Shown one piece after another: positions 16,144-24,938 of a stretch of 64,000 nt of DNA. The notes beneath the pieces are model-generated. The model did not search any database. It had not been told where the DNA came from and saw only the letters and a list, made by a program, of their open reading frames with translations. The position numbers and the translations under genes are program-made. Source of the DNA: QHXM01 sp032160165 (lineage in GTDB: Bacteria > Acidobacteriota > Blastocatellia > Pyrinomonadales > Pyrinomonadaceae); contig JAVHWA010000035.1 of NCBI GenBank assembly GCA_032160165.1, forward strand, positions 1-64,000, read 5' to 3'. Position 1 is the first letter of the stretch. Every line of letters begins with the position of its first letter.

Positions 16144-17220
16144 ATGGCAGCAACAGAGCCGGCGGTCGTAGAGAAAACAGGAAAGAGCGAGATTGAGATC
16201 GTCGAGCTTGGACGGCGTGCGCGCTGGTGGCGCAGGTTAGGCTCCAGGCGGCGCTTCAGGTACGAGGATGCCAAAGGTCGACCCGTTTCCAGGAAGGCCG
16301 ACCTCGAGCGCATTCAGTCTCTGGTGATTCCACCCGCGTGGAGACACGTTCGCATCTCACCATCCGCCGGAAGTCGGGTACAAGCAGTCGGTCTCGATAA
16401 GCTGGGAAGGCTTCAATACCTCTATCATCCGCAGTACGCCGCCCGTCAGCAACGCAGGAAATACGAAAAGATCGTGCGCTTTGGCGAGTTCCTACCAGCA
16501 CTCAGACGCAGAACCAACGAAGACATCAACCTCGAAGGCTTTCCGCGCGAGCGTGTGTTGGCAGTCGTCGTGCGCCTCATCAACGATCTCTATTTTCGCG
16601 TCGGCTCAGAGTCCAGCGTCAAGCAGTATCGCACTTATGGAGTTACGACCTTGCGCAAGCGGCATCTCGAGGTCAAACGAGGTGGCCGCCTTTCGTTCAA
16701 CTTCGTCGGCAAGCACCACATACGCCACCGAGTCCTCCACGTGGACGAGGAACTGGCGGACCTTATCAACGACCTTAAGAAAATCCGCGGCTCGAGACTC
16801 TTTGAATACTATGACGATGAAGGAAAAATCCGCCCAGTCCTCCCGCGCGACGTCAATGAGTACATCAAGGCCGCTACCGGAGCGGAGTTCTCGTCAAAAG
16901 ATCTGCGCACATGGGGTGGAACTCTGCTGGCCGCACTTGAGCTCGCCGAAATCGGTAAGGCCGAAGACGACAAGCAGGCCAAGCGAAATCTGGTGAAGGC
17001 CATCAAGCATGTCGCCTCACATCTCGGCAACACTCCGACGGTCTGCCGCGCTTGTTACGTTCACCCAAAGATACTCGACAGCTATGGAGCGGGCATTACC
17101 CTGGATGAGTTTCGAAGAAAGGCGGAGCGCTCGATAAAGCGGACTCAGCCCGAGTATGAAGTCGAAGAGTTAGCTCTATTGAAGATGCTGGGGGCGCAAG
17201 GAACGAAAAAGCAGGGATGA
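16144..17220 (+). CDS. DNA topoisomerase IB (bacterial, poxvirus-like)
   Basis: A 358-residue type IB topoisomerase that relaxes supercoils through a 3'-phosphotyrosyl intermediate and needs no ATP. The nucleophile is Y305 in the motif CRACYVHP. Other active-site positions visible are R152 in YFRVGSE, K190 in the GKHH segment and R255 in KDLRTWGGT. The N-terminal 100 residues correspond to the poxvirus-like N-terminal domain (IPPAWRHVRISP). ATG at 16144, preceded by AAGGGG. Such enzymes are scattered among bacteria and often look transferred; base use here is not obviously different from that of the neighbours. Confidence 0.92.
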   Translation: MAATEPAVVEKTGKSEIEIVELGRRARWWRRLGSRRRFRYEDAKGRPVSRKADLERIQSLVIPPAWRHVRISPSAGSRVQAVGLDKLGRLQYLYHPQYAARQQRRKYEKIVRFGEFLPALRRRTNEDINLEGFPRERVLAVVVRLINDLYFRVGSESSVKQYRTYGVTTLRKRHLEVKRGGRLSFNFVGKHHIRHRVLHVDEELADLINDLKKIRGSRLFEYYDDEGKIRPVLPRDVNEYIKAATGAEFSSKDLRTWGGTLLAALELAEIGKAEDDKQAKRNLVKAIKHVASHLGNTPTVCRACYVHPKILDSYGAGITLDEFRRKAERSIKRTQPEYEVEELALLKMLGAQGTKKQG

Positions 17221-17222
17221 GT

Positions 17223-17268
17223 GCGTCGCGTAAGCGACGCCTGAGTTTAGCCGTGCGTTTCAACGCAC
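17223..17268. repeat. Two consecutive short palindromes after the topoisomerase gene
   Basis: GCGTCGC-GTAA-GCGACGC (17223-17240) and GTGCGTT-TC-AACGCAC (17253-17268) form two small hairpins just after the stop codon. They resemble REP-type extragenic palindromes and may stabilise or terminate the transcript. The rest of the 17221-17537 gap shows nothing clear. Confidence 0.5.
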
Positions 17269-17537
17269 GCAGAATGAAAATGACGAATCGTTCGCGTCGC
17301 GTTAACTGATCCGCGCACAGCCGAATGGTAAGACACCAGCGTCCCGGGATAAAAATTGACTTGAAGACCGTGGTGAGATAAGCTGCAACCGTTCCTTACC
17401 TGAAGTCACCGGAGATGTGGAGACTTCTTTTGATTGCCTCACGTAAGCCGTAAAAGTCCACCTTTTATAGCAAGCCTGAGCACATTCCTCTTTCTGCATA
17501 ACCAGGTTTTTGCAGTTCACTCACAAGGAGAACCTCT

Positions 17538-17807
17538 ATGAAGGAAAAATCTTCCAAGCGCACGCCTTACACCCTCTCGGCTATCCTTCTGTTGCTAGCG
17601 ATGCTCGGGGTTTTTGGGAATTCAAAGACCTTTGGGTACGATCCTCCCACTGGCTATCGTCCGCGATGTGAAACCATCCCGGTGGGCTGCGGCAGCTTCG
17701 GCTGTAATGGGCTGCGGCCGAATTACAAGTGTAGCCTGTATGTTGAGACTCCGGGTGCGACTTGTACTGACGGCGGCCCATGCACCACCGACGGCGGGAG
17801 TAACTAA
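17538..17807 (+). CDS. Small secreted six-cysteine peptide
   Basis: An 89-residue precursor. Residues 1-33 form a Sec-type signal (a basic start, then LSAILLLLAMLGVFG). The mature part of about 55 residues contains six cysteines at 44, 51, 56, 65, 76 and 82, is rich in Gly, Pro and Thr, and would form up to three disulfides. The start is supported by AAGGAG upstream. I do not recognise a family. It is the first gene of a cluster with a large exported protein and a membrane-anchored CxxC thioredoxin-like protein, so disulfide handling may connect them. It could be a structural, protective or signalling peptide; antimicrobial activity is possible but unsupported. Confidence 0.65.
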   Translation: MKEKSSKRTPYTLSAILLLLAMLGVFGNSKTFGYDPPTGYRPRCETIPVGCGSFGCNGLRPNYKCSLYVETPGATCTDGGPCTTDGGSN

Positions 17808-17872
17808 ACGCCCCGACCTCCAGAGGGCCGTTTTACTCAGCTACAGGCTGAGCCTCATCACGATTAGTATTT

Positions 17873-17925
17873 TGCGAAGCGTTTAGATAACTGACGAATG
17901 ACCCTCTGTTGCTAAACGCTTCGCA
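17873..17925 (+). promoter_or_regulatory. 14-bp inverted repeat between the peptide gene and its neighbour
   Basis: TGCGAAGCGTTTAG (17873-17886) is the perfect reverse complement of CTAAACGCTTCGCA (17912-17925), with a 25-base loop. It ends 11 bases before the next ATG and is followed by an A-tract rather than a U-tract. It is therefore more likely an mRNA processing or expression-tuning hairpin, or a binding site, than a terminator. Confidence 0.6.
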
Positions 17926-17936
17926 TAAAAAAGAGA

Positions 17937-19688
17937 ATGAAGAAAGCCACACGTTATTTACTCACCCCGATCTGTGTTTGCCTGCTCACGGTTCTGATTT
18001 TTCATCCGTTATCAGCAGCCGCCCAACAAACCGGTAGGCCTCCAAATCCCTGGCTCATCCGCTCGCATACGATCACGGACGAAATCATCGCTGATAGTGC
18101 GGCGCTTTCAACCTTTGATCGCGCCATCGTATGGGCGCAACTCGGCGCGGCCTGGTGGAAGGATGATAAGACAACGGCCAGGGGATGGATGCTCGAAGCC
18201 GTTGAAGCGGTCGAGTCAATCCCGTCAAGAGAAACGATAGTTGAACGCCATGACCGGCTGGCCACTGCTCGCACTCTGCTAAGCCTTATCTCAATGCAAG
18301 ACGAGAAGCTTGCGAAGCGGTTGGAAGCCGTTTTCACGTCCGACACGGAAGGCGCATCCGAGACGGAGCGTAGATCAAACGCGGATGCGCTGCTCGAATC
18401 TGCGCTGGCAGTATTGGACAGTAATCCAAAGCACGCCGCAGAGTTGGGAGCGGCAGCTTTGCACACGGGTAAGCCCACGCGCCTGATTATGCTTCTGTGG
18501 GGATTGCGAGACCGCGACGATAAACTGGCTGACGCTTTATTTGCCGATGCCACTGTCGTCGCAGGAGAAACGTCTGACCTGGCTTTACTCGCCACTTTAA
18601 GTAGGGTCGCCTTTCCAGAGCTGGAATCTCCAGCATCAACTAAGCGGGCACCTTCGATTGCGTTGCGCAGACAATTGCTTCTGGTGCTTGCCTCATATCT
18701 TGAGCGCACATTGAGACCCGCAGAAGGGCAACCCGGTGCTTGTGTCGCTCTTGCGCCTGCCGTTTCCGTTGGCGCTCCTTTGTTGCCGCAGTTTGAGCGT
18801 CTGACGCCTCAAGAGTCCAGAACCGTGCGACAGTTATTATTACTCTGCCAACCCGCGCCCGGCTCGTTGACGGAGCAACGAGCCACTAATGCCATGACCG
18901 ATCAATCAACATGGTCTGTTGATGATTGGTTGAAAGCCGCAGACCAGACGACAGACCTGAAAGCAAAAACGGTCTACCAGATGCGCGCGGCGCAGTCGGC
19001 GATAAGAAGCAAAAACTATGAGCGAGCACTAGGGCTGCTCGATGGCATGGACGATGACGCGCGCAAATTTTTGAACCGCGCGTGGGAGGGCTTTCGATGG
19101 GAATGGGCAGCACAGTTAGCCTCCGATTATGTTAAGCGCGACGACATCGCCGGAATGCGACGGGTCATCGCGGCGGTTCCGGCCAGCCTTAGGCCATTCG
19201 CGCAAATCGCCTTAGCGGATGCCGTGGGTTCCCTCAAGCATCGCCAACTAATAATGGAAATTCTTGAAGAAGCGCGCAAAGGACTGTCTCAATCCGATGA
19301 AGTAGATTCAGAGAAAGTTACATGGTCTATGAGCCTGGTGCGTCTGTACATCAAATTCCAATCGCGCGAGCGAGCGCTCTCGGCATTTCAGGAAGCGGTA
19401 TCCGCGCTGAATCGTGCCAACGTGCTTGAGCGAGAGGCGAAAGAAACTCGCGGCATCTTCGAGCACCAGTCTGGTAGTCCGCTAACTTCGAGTGACTTTC
19501 CGGCCTCTTTACTTGAAGCCGAAGAATACGCGGTCAGGAAAGCCGTTTTCTCTATCGACTCTCCATTCAGCCGCACTCAAGCGCGTCTGGGAATGCTTAA
19601 GATAGCGGTAGACGAAAGCCACAGGTCCGATTCCAGGCCCAAGGTTAAGGCGGTGGCCGAAGCGAAGGGACTAGATGAACATCAATAG
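17937..19688 (+). CDS. Exported alpha-helical protein of unknown function
   Basis: A 583-residue protein with a clear N-terminal signal (residues 1-31, hydrophobic core ICVCLLTVLIFHPLSAAA). The mature part is almost entirely alpha-helical with Ala, Leu, Arg and Glu-rich repeats resembling TPR or HEAT-type solenoids (for example the AAQSAIRSKNYERALGLLDGM segment near residue 352). No catalytic motif is seen. The ATG at 17937 is preceded by AAAAGAG. Its stop overlaps the start of the following CxxC gene by 14 bases, so the two are translationally coupled. A scaffold or interaction role at the envelope fits best, but this is inference. Confidence 0.7.
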   Translation: MKKATRYLLTPICVCLLTVLIFHPLSAAAQQTGRPPNPWLIRSHTITDEIIADSAALSTFDRAIVWAQLGAAWWKDDKTTARGWMLEAVEAVESIPSRETIVERHDRLATARTLLSLISMQDEKLAKRLEAVFTSDTEGASETERRSNADALLESALAVLDSNPKHAAELGAAALHTGKPTRLIMLLWGLRDRDDKLADALFADATVVAGETSDLALLATLSRVAFPELESPASTKRAPSIALRRQLLLVLASYLERTLRPAEGQPGACVALAPAVSVGAPLLPQFERLTPQESRTVRQLLLLCQPAPGSLTEQRATNAMTDQSTWSVDDWLKAADQTTDLKAKTVYQMRAAQSAIRSKNYERALGLLDGMDDDARKFLNRAWEGFRWEWAAQLASDYVKRDDIAGMRRVIAAVPASLRPFAQIALADAVGSLKHRQLIMEILEEARKGLSQSDEVDSEKVTWSMSLVRLYIKFQSRERALSAFQEAVSALNRANVLEREAKETRGIFEHQSGSPLTSSDFPASLLEAEEYAVRKAVFSIDSPFSRTQARLGMLKIAVDESHRSDSRPKVKAVAEAKGLDEHQ

Positions 19689-20355
19689 TCTTTCTCGTTA
19701 TGGATTCCTTGCCGGATTGATTTTAGGCTCCGGAATAACCCTCGGCCTGACCTGGCTTGTGAGAAAGACATCGGTCGAATCACCGCCGAAGTCCGCCCTT
19801 TTTCTTAAGGAAGGATTCGACTTTAGTGGCATTTCAAGCAAGGATAACAAGTGGAGAGGCCCTGACATCGGGGAGCAGATAAATCTGACGCAGTTAAAAG
19901 GAAAGGATGGTTCGACGCTTGCGGAGGTCGTCGGGAAGCGACCGGCAATGCTCGTCGCGGTTAATCCTGAATGCGGGATGTGTGCCGTTGCGGCGGATGA
20001 AATGCGATACATTCGCGACCAGATATCGAGCGCAGGTATCGGCTATTATCCTGTCTCATTCACCCCCAATAGCGGAGAGTTCCACCTCGATGCTTACACC
20101 GACTCGCTCGGTCTTGGGAAAGTCGATTTCCAGTGGTCTGCGGGCGCAGGGCCCCCGCCGGATTCAATCCTAAACATGACCAGTCCTTCGCACCTCCTGG
20201 TCGATACGGACGGGACAGTCATCAAAGTCTGGCCCGGCTCATATGCAGTGCAATCAGTTCGCGACCGAATGGGAAAACAAATTGTCGCCGATACTTTAAT
20301 AATTAATGACACTCTTAACGTATCGAACCAATCGGCCCGACTGAATACTCACTAA
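19675..20355 (+). CDS. Membrane-anchored thioredoxin-like protein with CxxC
   Basis: A 226-residue protein with one N-terminal membrane anchor (residues 8-29) and a periplasm-facing thioredoxin-like domain. The redox motif is C100-G-M-C103 in the context VAVNPECGMCAVAADEM, which resembles the TlpA/MauD/redoxin families. A cis-proline-like region is seen near SPSHLLVDTDG, where a Thr or Ser-Pro would face the active site. It probably handles disulfides or reduces a partner outside the cytoplasm. It overlaps the preceding gene by 14 bases and ends 2 bases from the convergent rtcB stop codon. Confidence 0.72.
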   Translation: MNINSLSRYGFLAGLILGSGITLGLTWLVRKTSVESPPKSALFLKEGFDFSGISSKDNKWRGPDIGEQINLTQLKGKDGSTLAEVVGKRPAMLVAVNPECGMCAVAADEMRYIRDQISSAGIGYYPVSFTPNSGEFHLDAYTDSLGLGKVDFQWSAGAGPPPDSILNMTSPSHLLVDTDGTVIKVWPGSYAVQSVRDRMGKQIVADTLIINDTLNVSNQSARLNTH

Positions 20356-20357
20356 CT

Positions 20358-21836
20358 CTAAGAATGAGCGCGGGTGTGTCCCGGCTTCTTACCATTACTC
20401 CTTTTTCCTGACCTGCGCCCATCTGTTCCTTTCAGCGACGCCAGCGGCCACAACTTGTGTTCCACGGTTGCTAGTCCTGCTCCGACGACGGCCTCGATCA
20501 CTTCGGCTGAGGACTTATAACAGGGCGCCGCCTCGTCCAGCGGCACGCGCCCATCTGTGTTTACCAGTATGCCTGCGGCCCTGTACTCATCGTCGATCTG
20601 TCGCTGGTCCAGACTGCGATTTGCTTCGCCTCTCGACATGCGCCGGCCCGCGCCGTGGTTGACGGAGTAACCGCTATTGACCGCGCCGGCTGCGGGACGA
20701 AGGATGTAGCTCCAATCCTTATTTGAACCGGGTATCAGCACTGGATGTCCCGTCTCTTCCCAGATCGTATCCTTCAACGCCGGATGTCCGGCGGGAAATG
20801 CCCGCGTCGCGCCTTTGCGATGCACCCACACATCATCGTATTCGGGATGCCATTCGCGCTGAACCAGGTTGTGACTGATCTCGTAAATCAGGTCAAGCTC
20901 GGCGCCAAAGACCTCACGAAACGCCTGCGCCACCTGCTCGAATATGATCAGGCGATTTAGGATTGCATAGTTTCCGCCCGCGGCCACCGCGCTCAGATAA
21001 TCACGATAGTAGCGAGAGTGCGGAGTGAAGTAACCGAGATCGATATCAGTCGCATCCGGTCTTTCCGTCTTAGCAAGTTCAAAATAATTTGTTGCCAGCC
21101 CGTGACCGAATCCGCGAGAGCCCGTGTGCGCCTGCACAAACAGGGTATTGGTATCTTCGGACCTTTGAAGTTCGATGAAGTGATTGCCGCCGCCGAGTGA
21201 TCCCAGCTGATCCAACCCGCGCTCGGGTCTGCCTCGGCCTCCCCATGGGATCTCCCACGAATCATCGACCGGCATCCGATGGCGTTCGGCACGACTACGA
21301 TCGAAAGTTGCGCCATACTTCTCAACGTAATATTCCGCCCCGCCTCGGACCAGGTTATTGAACTCTCGCTCGTCCAATTTTCCCAGCTTAACGCTCTTGC
21401 CACCGGCGCCCATGTTGACCCGTTCCATCACGGCCCGATTGAACTTGAGCCGATTCTCCGCAGTCGCGGCTTCGACCGGAACCTTGGACTTCGCGCTCAC
21501 CATGCCGCATCCAATATCGTAGCCCACTGGTCCCATCGCCACCGCGCCTGAGTCGATGTCAGTCAGGATCACGCAGCCAACCGGAACGCCATAACCGTAA
21601 TGCGAATCCGGCGTGATCGCGACCAGCCTGACGCCAGGAAAGCGAGTCGCGTTTACTATCTGTCGATAGATAATGTCTTCGGTGTTGTTGAGCAGGGACG
21701 GTGTGAGGAACAGCCGCACGGGCACATCCCCTGTGTCTTCGGTCTGTAGCGTGTAGTAGCCGTCGCCATGCCAGCGCGCCAGATGTTTCCAGTTATCAGC
21801 GTTTCTCAGTGTCATAAGCGTTTTCATCCGCAGCAT
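20358..21836 (-). CDS. rtcB: RNA-splicing ligase RtcB family protein
   Basis: A 492-residue GTP- and Mn2+-dependent RNA ligase that joins 2',3'-cyclic phosphate or 3'-phosphate ends to 5'-OH ends in tRNA or RNA repair. The guanylated histidine is H394 in SVNHGAGRRMSRGEA. Metal-site residues include C110 in GYDIGCGM, and histidines in GGGNHF and QAHTGSRGFGHG. Three in-frame ATGs occur at 21836, 21827 and 21815; the first has AAGGTGG upstream. It overlaps the aroK end by 41 bases or fewer, so it is expressed with the shikimate genes. No archease or RtcA gene is adjacent. Confidence 0.9.
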   Translation of the reverse strand: MLRMKTLMTLRNADNWKHLARWHGDGYYTLQTEDTGDVPVRLFLTPSLLNNTEDIIYRQIVNATRFPGVRLVAITPDSHYGYGVPVGCVILTDIDSGAVAMGPVGYDIGCGMVSAKSKVPVEAATAENRLKFNRAVMERVNMGAGGKSVKLGKLDEREFNNLVRGGAEYYVEKYGATFDRSRAERHRMPVDDSWEIPWGGRGRPERGLDQLGSLGGGNHFIELQRSEDTNTLFVQAHTGSRGFGHGLATNYFELAKTERPDATDIDLGYFTPHSRYYRDYLSAVAAGGNYAILNRLIIFEQVAQAFREVFGAELDLIYEISHNLVQREWHPEYDDVWVHRKGATRAFPAGHPALKDTIWEETGHPVLIPGSNKDWSYILRPAAGAVNSGYSVNHGAGRRMSRGEANRSLDQRQIDDEYRAAGILVNTDGRVPLDEAAPCYKSSAEVIEAVVGAGLATVEHKLWPLASLKGTDGRRSGKRSNGKKPGHTRAHS

Positions 21837-22377
21837 CGCCCGGCCACCTTGGTCTCCGTGTGTACTGCCAAAAACTTACGATCCAATTGACAATCGCCTC
21901 CGGGCTTTTGCTTTCATCGACTGGTACGAGCACCGTTCCCTGCCGATACGGCTTGCGCCGTTCATCATAAAGCTCATGAGCTTTGGCTCGGTCACGCGCG
22001 AGCGGCCGGACGTTAATTTCACGTTCGATTCTCTGCCAGCATAACTCAAAGGGCGCGTCGAGCCAGAGCACGTAGCCATCATACTCACCTATTAGAGTGC
22101 GATTATGTTCGAGGGTCCACGTGCCGCCGCCGAGAGCGATGACGCGAGCATCGCTTGTTTGAAGGACTTCACGTAAAGCCTCCGTCTCGATCTCTCGAAA
22201 TCGGGTTTCTCCATCTTCATCAATAATTATTTGGGGAGCGCGGCCCTCGCGCCTTTCAATGAATTGATCCAGATCAACCATCCGGCATCTGAGTCGCTCG
22301 GCAAGAGCAGCCGCCACGGTTGTTTTGCCGGCTCCCATGAACCCGGTAATGACGATTGGCTCTGCGCGTGCACTCAT
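21796..22377 (-). CDS. aroK: Shikimate kinase
   Basis: A 193-residue shikimate kinase, which phosphorylates shikimate with ATP at the fifth step of chorismate synthesis. The Walker A motif is GFMGAGKTT near the N-terminus, followed by the shikimate-binding DLDQFIERREG (usually DxD), GGG in ALGGGTW, and the lid with RPLA. The ATG at 22377 overlaps the aroA stop as ATGA, which fixes this start over an upstream in-frame codon and shows translational coupling. A C-terminal extension of about 20 polar residues runs into the rtcB start. Confidence 0.9.
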   Translation of the reverse strand: MSARAEPIVITGFMGAGKTTVAAALAERLRCRMVDLDQFIERREGRAPQIIIDEDGETRFREIETEALREVLQTSDARVIALGGGTWTLEHNRTLIGEYDGYVLWLDAPFELCWQRIEREINVRPLARDRAKAHELYDERRKPYRQGTVLVPVDESKSPEAIVNWIVSFWQYTRRPRWPGDAADENAYDTEKR

Positions 22378-23720
22378 CTTTCTACCACCGTCTCCAGCAA
22401 ATCGAAGAACTCGGGAAATGACACGCCCACGCACTCCGCCCCTATCAACTCAGATTCGCCCTCGGCGGCCAGCGCTGCAATCGTAAAAGCCATAGCGATG
22501 CGATGATCATTGTGCGCATCGAGCTTTGCGCCGCGCAGAGGCGAGCGCTCGCGAATGGTCAGTCCGTCGTCGTGTTCTTCGACGTTGACTCCCATGGCGC
22601 GCAGATTCTCAACGGTCGCTCGTATTCTGTCGGATTCCTTTAAGCGCAACTCCGCGGCATCGCGGATCGAAATCCCGCCCATTACCTGGGATCCAAGAAC
22701 AGCGAGCATCGGCAGCTCGTCGATCACCTGCGAGATCACCTCCCCACTCAGTACATTGGAAGGTTGCGGCCCGGATGGAGCGAGTCCGGCGCCGCCAGAA
22801 ACCAGAATGTCTCCAAATGGCTCGTCAAAATCCTGCCACGCCCAGCTCGCATCCGACTTGACGGACTCTACACGCACGTCGGCGCCCAACGAGCGAAGCA
22901 AAGGCAGCATTCGCGTACGCGTCGGATTCATCCCGACGTCTTTGATTTTCAACTTCGATCCGGGCAGGAGGGCGGCCGCAGCGATGAAAAAAGCAGCCGA
23001 GGAAATATCTCCCGGTACTGTCCCGCGATGAGCGTTGAATTGCGCTCGTCCCTCAACCGAGACCGCCTGTAGTGACATGCCATCGTTCTCTATTGCTTCA
23101 ACTGAAACCGGAACGCCGAGCCAGCGCAACATACGCTCCGTATGATCACGCGTCGCCCCTGAACGTTCGATCACCTGGGTGCGCCCCTTCGTGTTGAGAC
23201 CGGCCAGCAGGATGCAGGATTTGACCTGGGCACTGTCGACAGCCATTCGGTAGCTGATCGCTTTCAGCTTTCGCCGGCCTTCGATTCGCAATGGCGTGCG
23301 CCCTTCTTCCGAGCTAATTCGCGCTCCCATCAACTCAAGCGGCTCGATGATTCTCTTCATCGGACGCGAGCGCAAAGACGCATCTCCCGTCATTGTCGAG
23401 ACGAAGTTATAAGCAGCCAGGACCCCTGCCAACAGGCGCATGGTCGACCCGCTATTCCCACAATCAAGCGGTTTTGAAGAAGCGCGCAGTCCCTGTAGCC
23501 CGACGCCTTCGATGACGATGTTGGCTCCGTCGACGTCGATCCTGACGCCCAGGTCGCGCAGGCAATTGAGTGTCGCCATGCAATCCAGGCTGGTCGAGAA
23601 GTTAGAGATTCGAGCGCTCCCAAGAGAGAGAGCGGAGATGATTGCTGCCCGGTGCGAAATAGACTTGTCGCCGGGAAGTCTCAATTCACCGCGGACCCCT
23701 TTAGCGGACCGAATCTTCAT
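22374..23720 (-). CDS. aroA: 3-phosphoshikimate 1-carboxyvinyltransferase (EPSP synthase)
   Basis: A 448-residue EPSP synthase, which transfers enolpyruvate from PEP to shikimate 3-phosphate. Conserved features include K19 in LPGDKSISHRA, the GNSGSTMR motif and SAQVKS. The ASLRSRPMKRIIEPLELMG stretch and SAQVK resemble class II enzymes more than the E. coli class I type. Class II members are often less sensitive to glyphosate, but the sequence does not prove this here. It is the first gene of the aroA-aroK-rtcB operon and overlaps aroK by 4 bases. Confidence 0.93.
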   Translation of the reverse strand: MKIRSAKGVRGELRLPGDKSISHRAAIISALSLGSARISNFSTSLDCMATLNCLRDLGVRIDVDGANIVIEGVGLQGLRASSKPLDCGNSGSTMRLLAGVLAAYNFVSTMTGDASLRSRPMKRIIEPLELMGARISSEEGRTPLRIEGRRKLKAISYRMAVDSAQVKSCILLAGLNTKGRTQVIERSGATRDHTERMLRWLGVPVSVEAIENDGMSLQAVSVEGRAQFNAHRGTVPGDISSAAFFIAAAALLPGSKLKIKDVGMNPTRTRMLPLLRSLGADVRVESVKSDASWAWQDFDEPFGDILVSGGAGLAPSGPQPSNVLSGEVISQVIDELPMLAVLGSQVMGGISIRDAAELRLKESDRIRATVENLRAMGVNVEEHDDGLTIRERSPLRGAKLDAHNDHRIAMAFTIAALAAEGESELIGAECVGVSFPEFFDLLETVVER

Positions 23721-23937
23721 AACAAATCATTCTACAGCACGCCCTTTCCAAAAATCTGCGCGCGATTTGTCTCGCCGCAGCATTCGTTAGTCAGGAGCGC
23801 AGTGACTGGCTCGCTGATTGCTCAAGTCTCTGCGGTCATCGCAAAGAGACCTTCAAAACTGCTGCGCCAGGCGAAGAGCGCACCATCACAGACCCTTCCT
23901 GCCGGGCATTCTGCCCTTCATGAGGCTATTCGCCGAG

Positions 23938-23957
23938 CGACAAGCCGTAGCTTGTCG
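23938..23957. repeat. CGACAAGC hairpin in the aroA upstream gap
   Basis: CGACAAGC-CGTA-GCTTGTCG, an 8-bp stem, belongs to the ACAAGCT-type palindromes seen again near 46546, 52685 and 57655. The surrounding gap 23721-24001 separates aroA from a divergent small gene and must hold both promoters; no clean promoter match was found. Confidence 0.5.
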
Positions 23958-24001
23958 TCCAACAGACTGAACCCACCTCCTATCCTCAGGTATTCACACC
24001 A

Positions 24002-24346
24002 ATGAAAACAATTAACATCATCGCACTGGCCCTTGCGCTTTCGGTAACCGCTTTCGGGCAAAGCCGAGACAGCGAGCGTGAAATCGCGCGCGCAAAGGTA
24101 CGGACCCAGATCGAAAATGCGTGGTCCATGGCTTCTGTTGAACCCTTGAGCCTCATATTGATTGAGGTGAACTCAAGCGAACATAGATCGCTCTTCCCGC
24201 ACGGACTTGGACATTTGCCCGACGAACTTCGGCCGCGACAAATTTACCCGGTAACAAACGAATACGGCGCGCCGCAGGTCCAGTATCTGGGCATACGTCA
24301 CATCAAGGGCTTTCGATTCGCCGTGTTTCGCAGGATCGCCACCTAG
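24002..24346 (+). CDS. Small exported hypothetical protein
   Basis: A 114-residue protein beginning with a signal peptide (residues 1-19, IIALALALSVTAFG followed by Q). The mature part is about 95 residues of mixed charge with no cysteines or known motif; the central LSLILIEVNSSEHRSLFPHG segment may be a beta-rich core. I do not recognise a family. It stands alone between aroA (divergent) and the RsbW-like gene. Its ribosome-binding site is weak. Confidence 0.55.
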   Translation: MKTINIIALALALSVTAFGQSRDSEREIARAKVRTQIENAWSMASVEPLSLILIEVNSSEHRSLFPHGLGHLPDELRPRQIYPVTNEYGAPQVQYLGIRHIKGFRFAVFRRIAT

Positions 24347-24491
24347 TCGTATTGCGTCCTACTATCCTCTCAGCCACCGTTTCTTGACATGCGCTCTCCG
24401 CGCGTGTTAAACCGTCAAGTCTTCCGGTTCGCTTTTCGAATCCTGTATTACGTAGCCGTACCCGGACGGCTCTTGGAAAGGCCACGCCTAG

Positions 24492-24905
24492 TTGACCGAG
24501 GAGACGACTGAACTCGCACTGCCGAGCCGAATTGAGGCCATTGAAGAGGCTACCTTGGCTGCGAAAGAGTTCGCGAAGCGCTCGGGGCTTGGCGACGACG
24601 CTGCTTATGGAATCGACATGGCCGTGCGCGAAGCGGTAACGAACGCCGTGCTGCACGGTAACCGTCGCGATTATGCGAAGACGGTTGAGATCGGTTTCAA
24701 GAGGCTGCCCGGGGCGATTGAAATTACAGTAAGGGACCAGGGCGAAGGATTCGATGCGGGGAGTGTTCCTGATCCGACCGATCCGCAGAACATTATGAAA
24801 ACGTCCGGACGCGGGATCCTGTTCATGCGCAATTTCATGGACGAGGTGCAATGGTCTCGGCATCCGGATGGCGGCACCGTGGTGCGAATGACGAAGAAGC
24901 GATAG
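24492..24905 (+). CDS. RsbW/SpoIIAB-like anti-sigma serine kinase (HATPase_c_2)
   Basis: A 137-residue GHKL-fold ATP-binding protein. The N box is visible as AVREAVTNAVLHGNR, G1 as VRDQGEGFD and G2 as SGRGILFMRNFMD. The family phosphorylates a STAS-domain antagonist and thereby controls a sigma factor or another target in partner-switching systems. The start is a TTG at 24492. The STAS partner lies 33 bases downstream. No sigma factor, RsbU-type phosphatase or sensor is next to it, so its target is elsewhere. Confidence 0.85.
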   Translation: MTEETTELALPSRIEAIEEATLAAKEFAKRSGLGDDAAYGIDMAVREAVTNAVLHGNRRDYAKTVEIGFKRLPGAIEITVRDQGEGFDAGSVPDPTDPQNIMKTSGRGILFMRNFMDEVQWSRHPDGGTVVRMTKKR

Positions 24906-24938
24906 GCAATCTTCAATTTCTCATAAGGAGATTCAGAA

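Noticed and set aside
24303..24863. A 186-residue minus-strand frame over the RsbW-like gene
   Set aside because: It is the antisense shadow of a gene with complete GHKL motifs.
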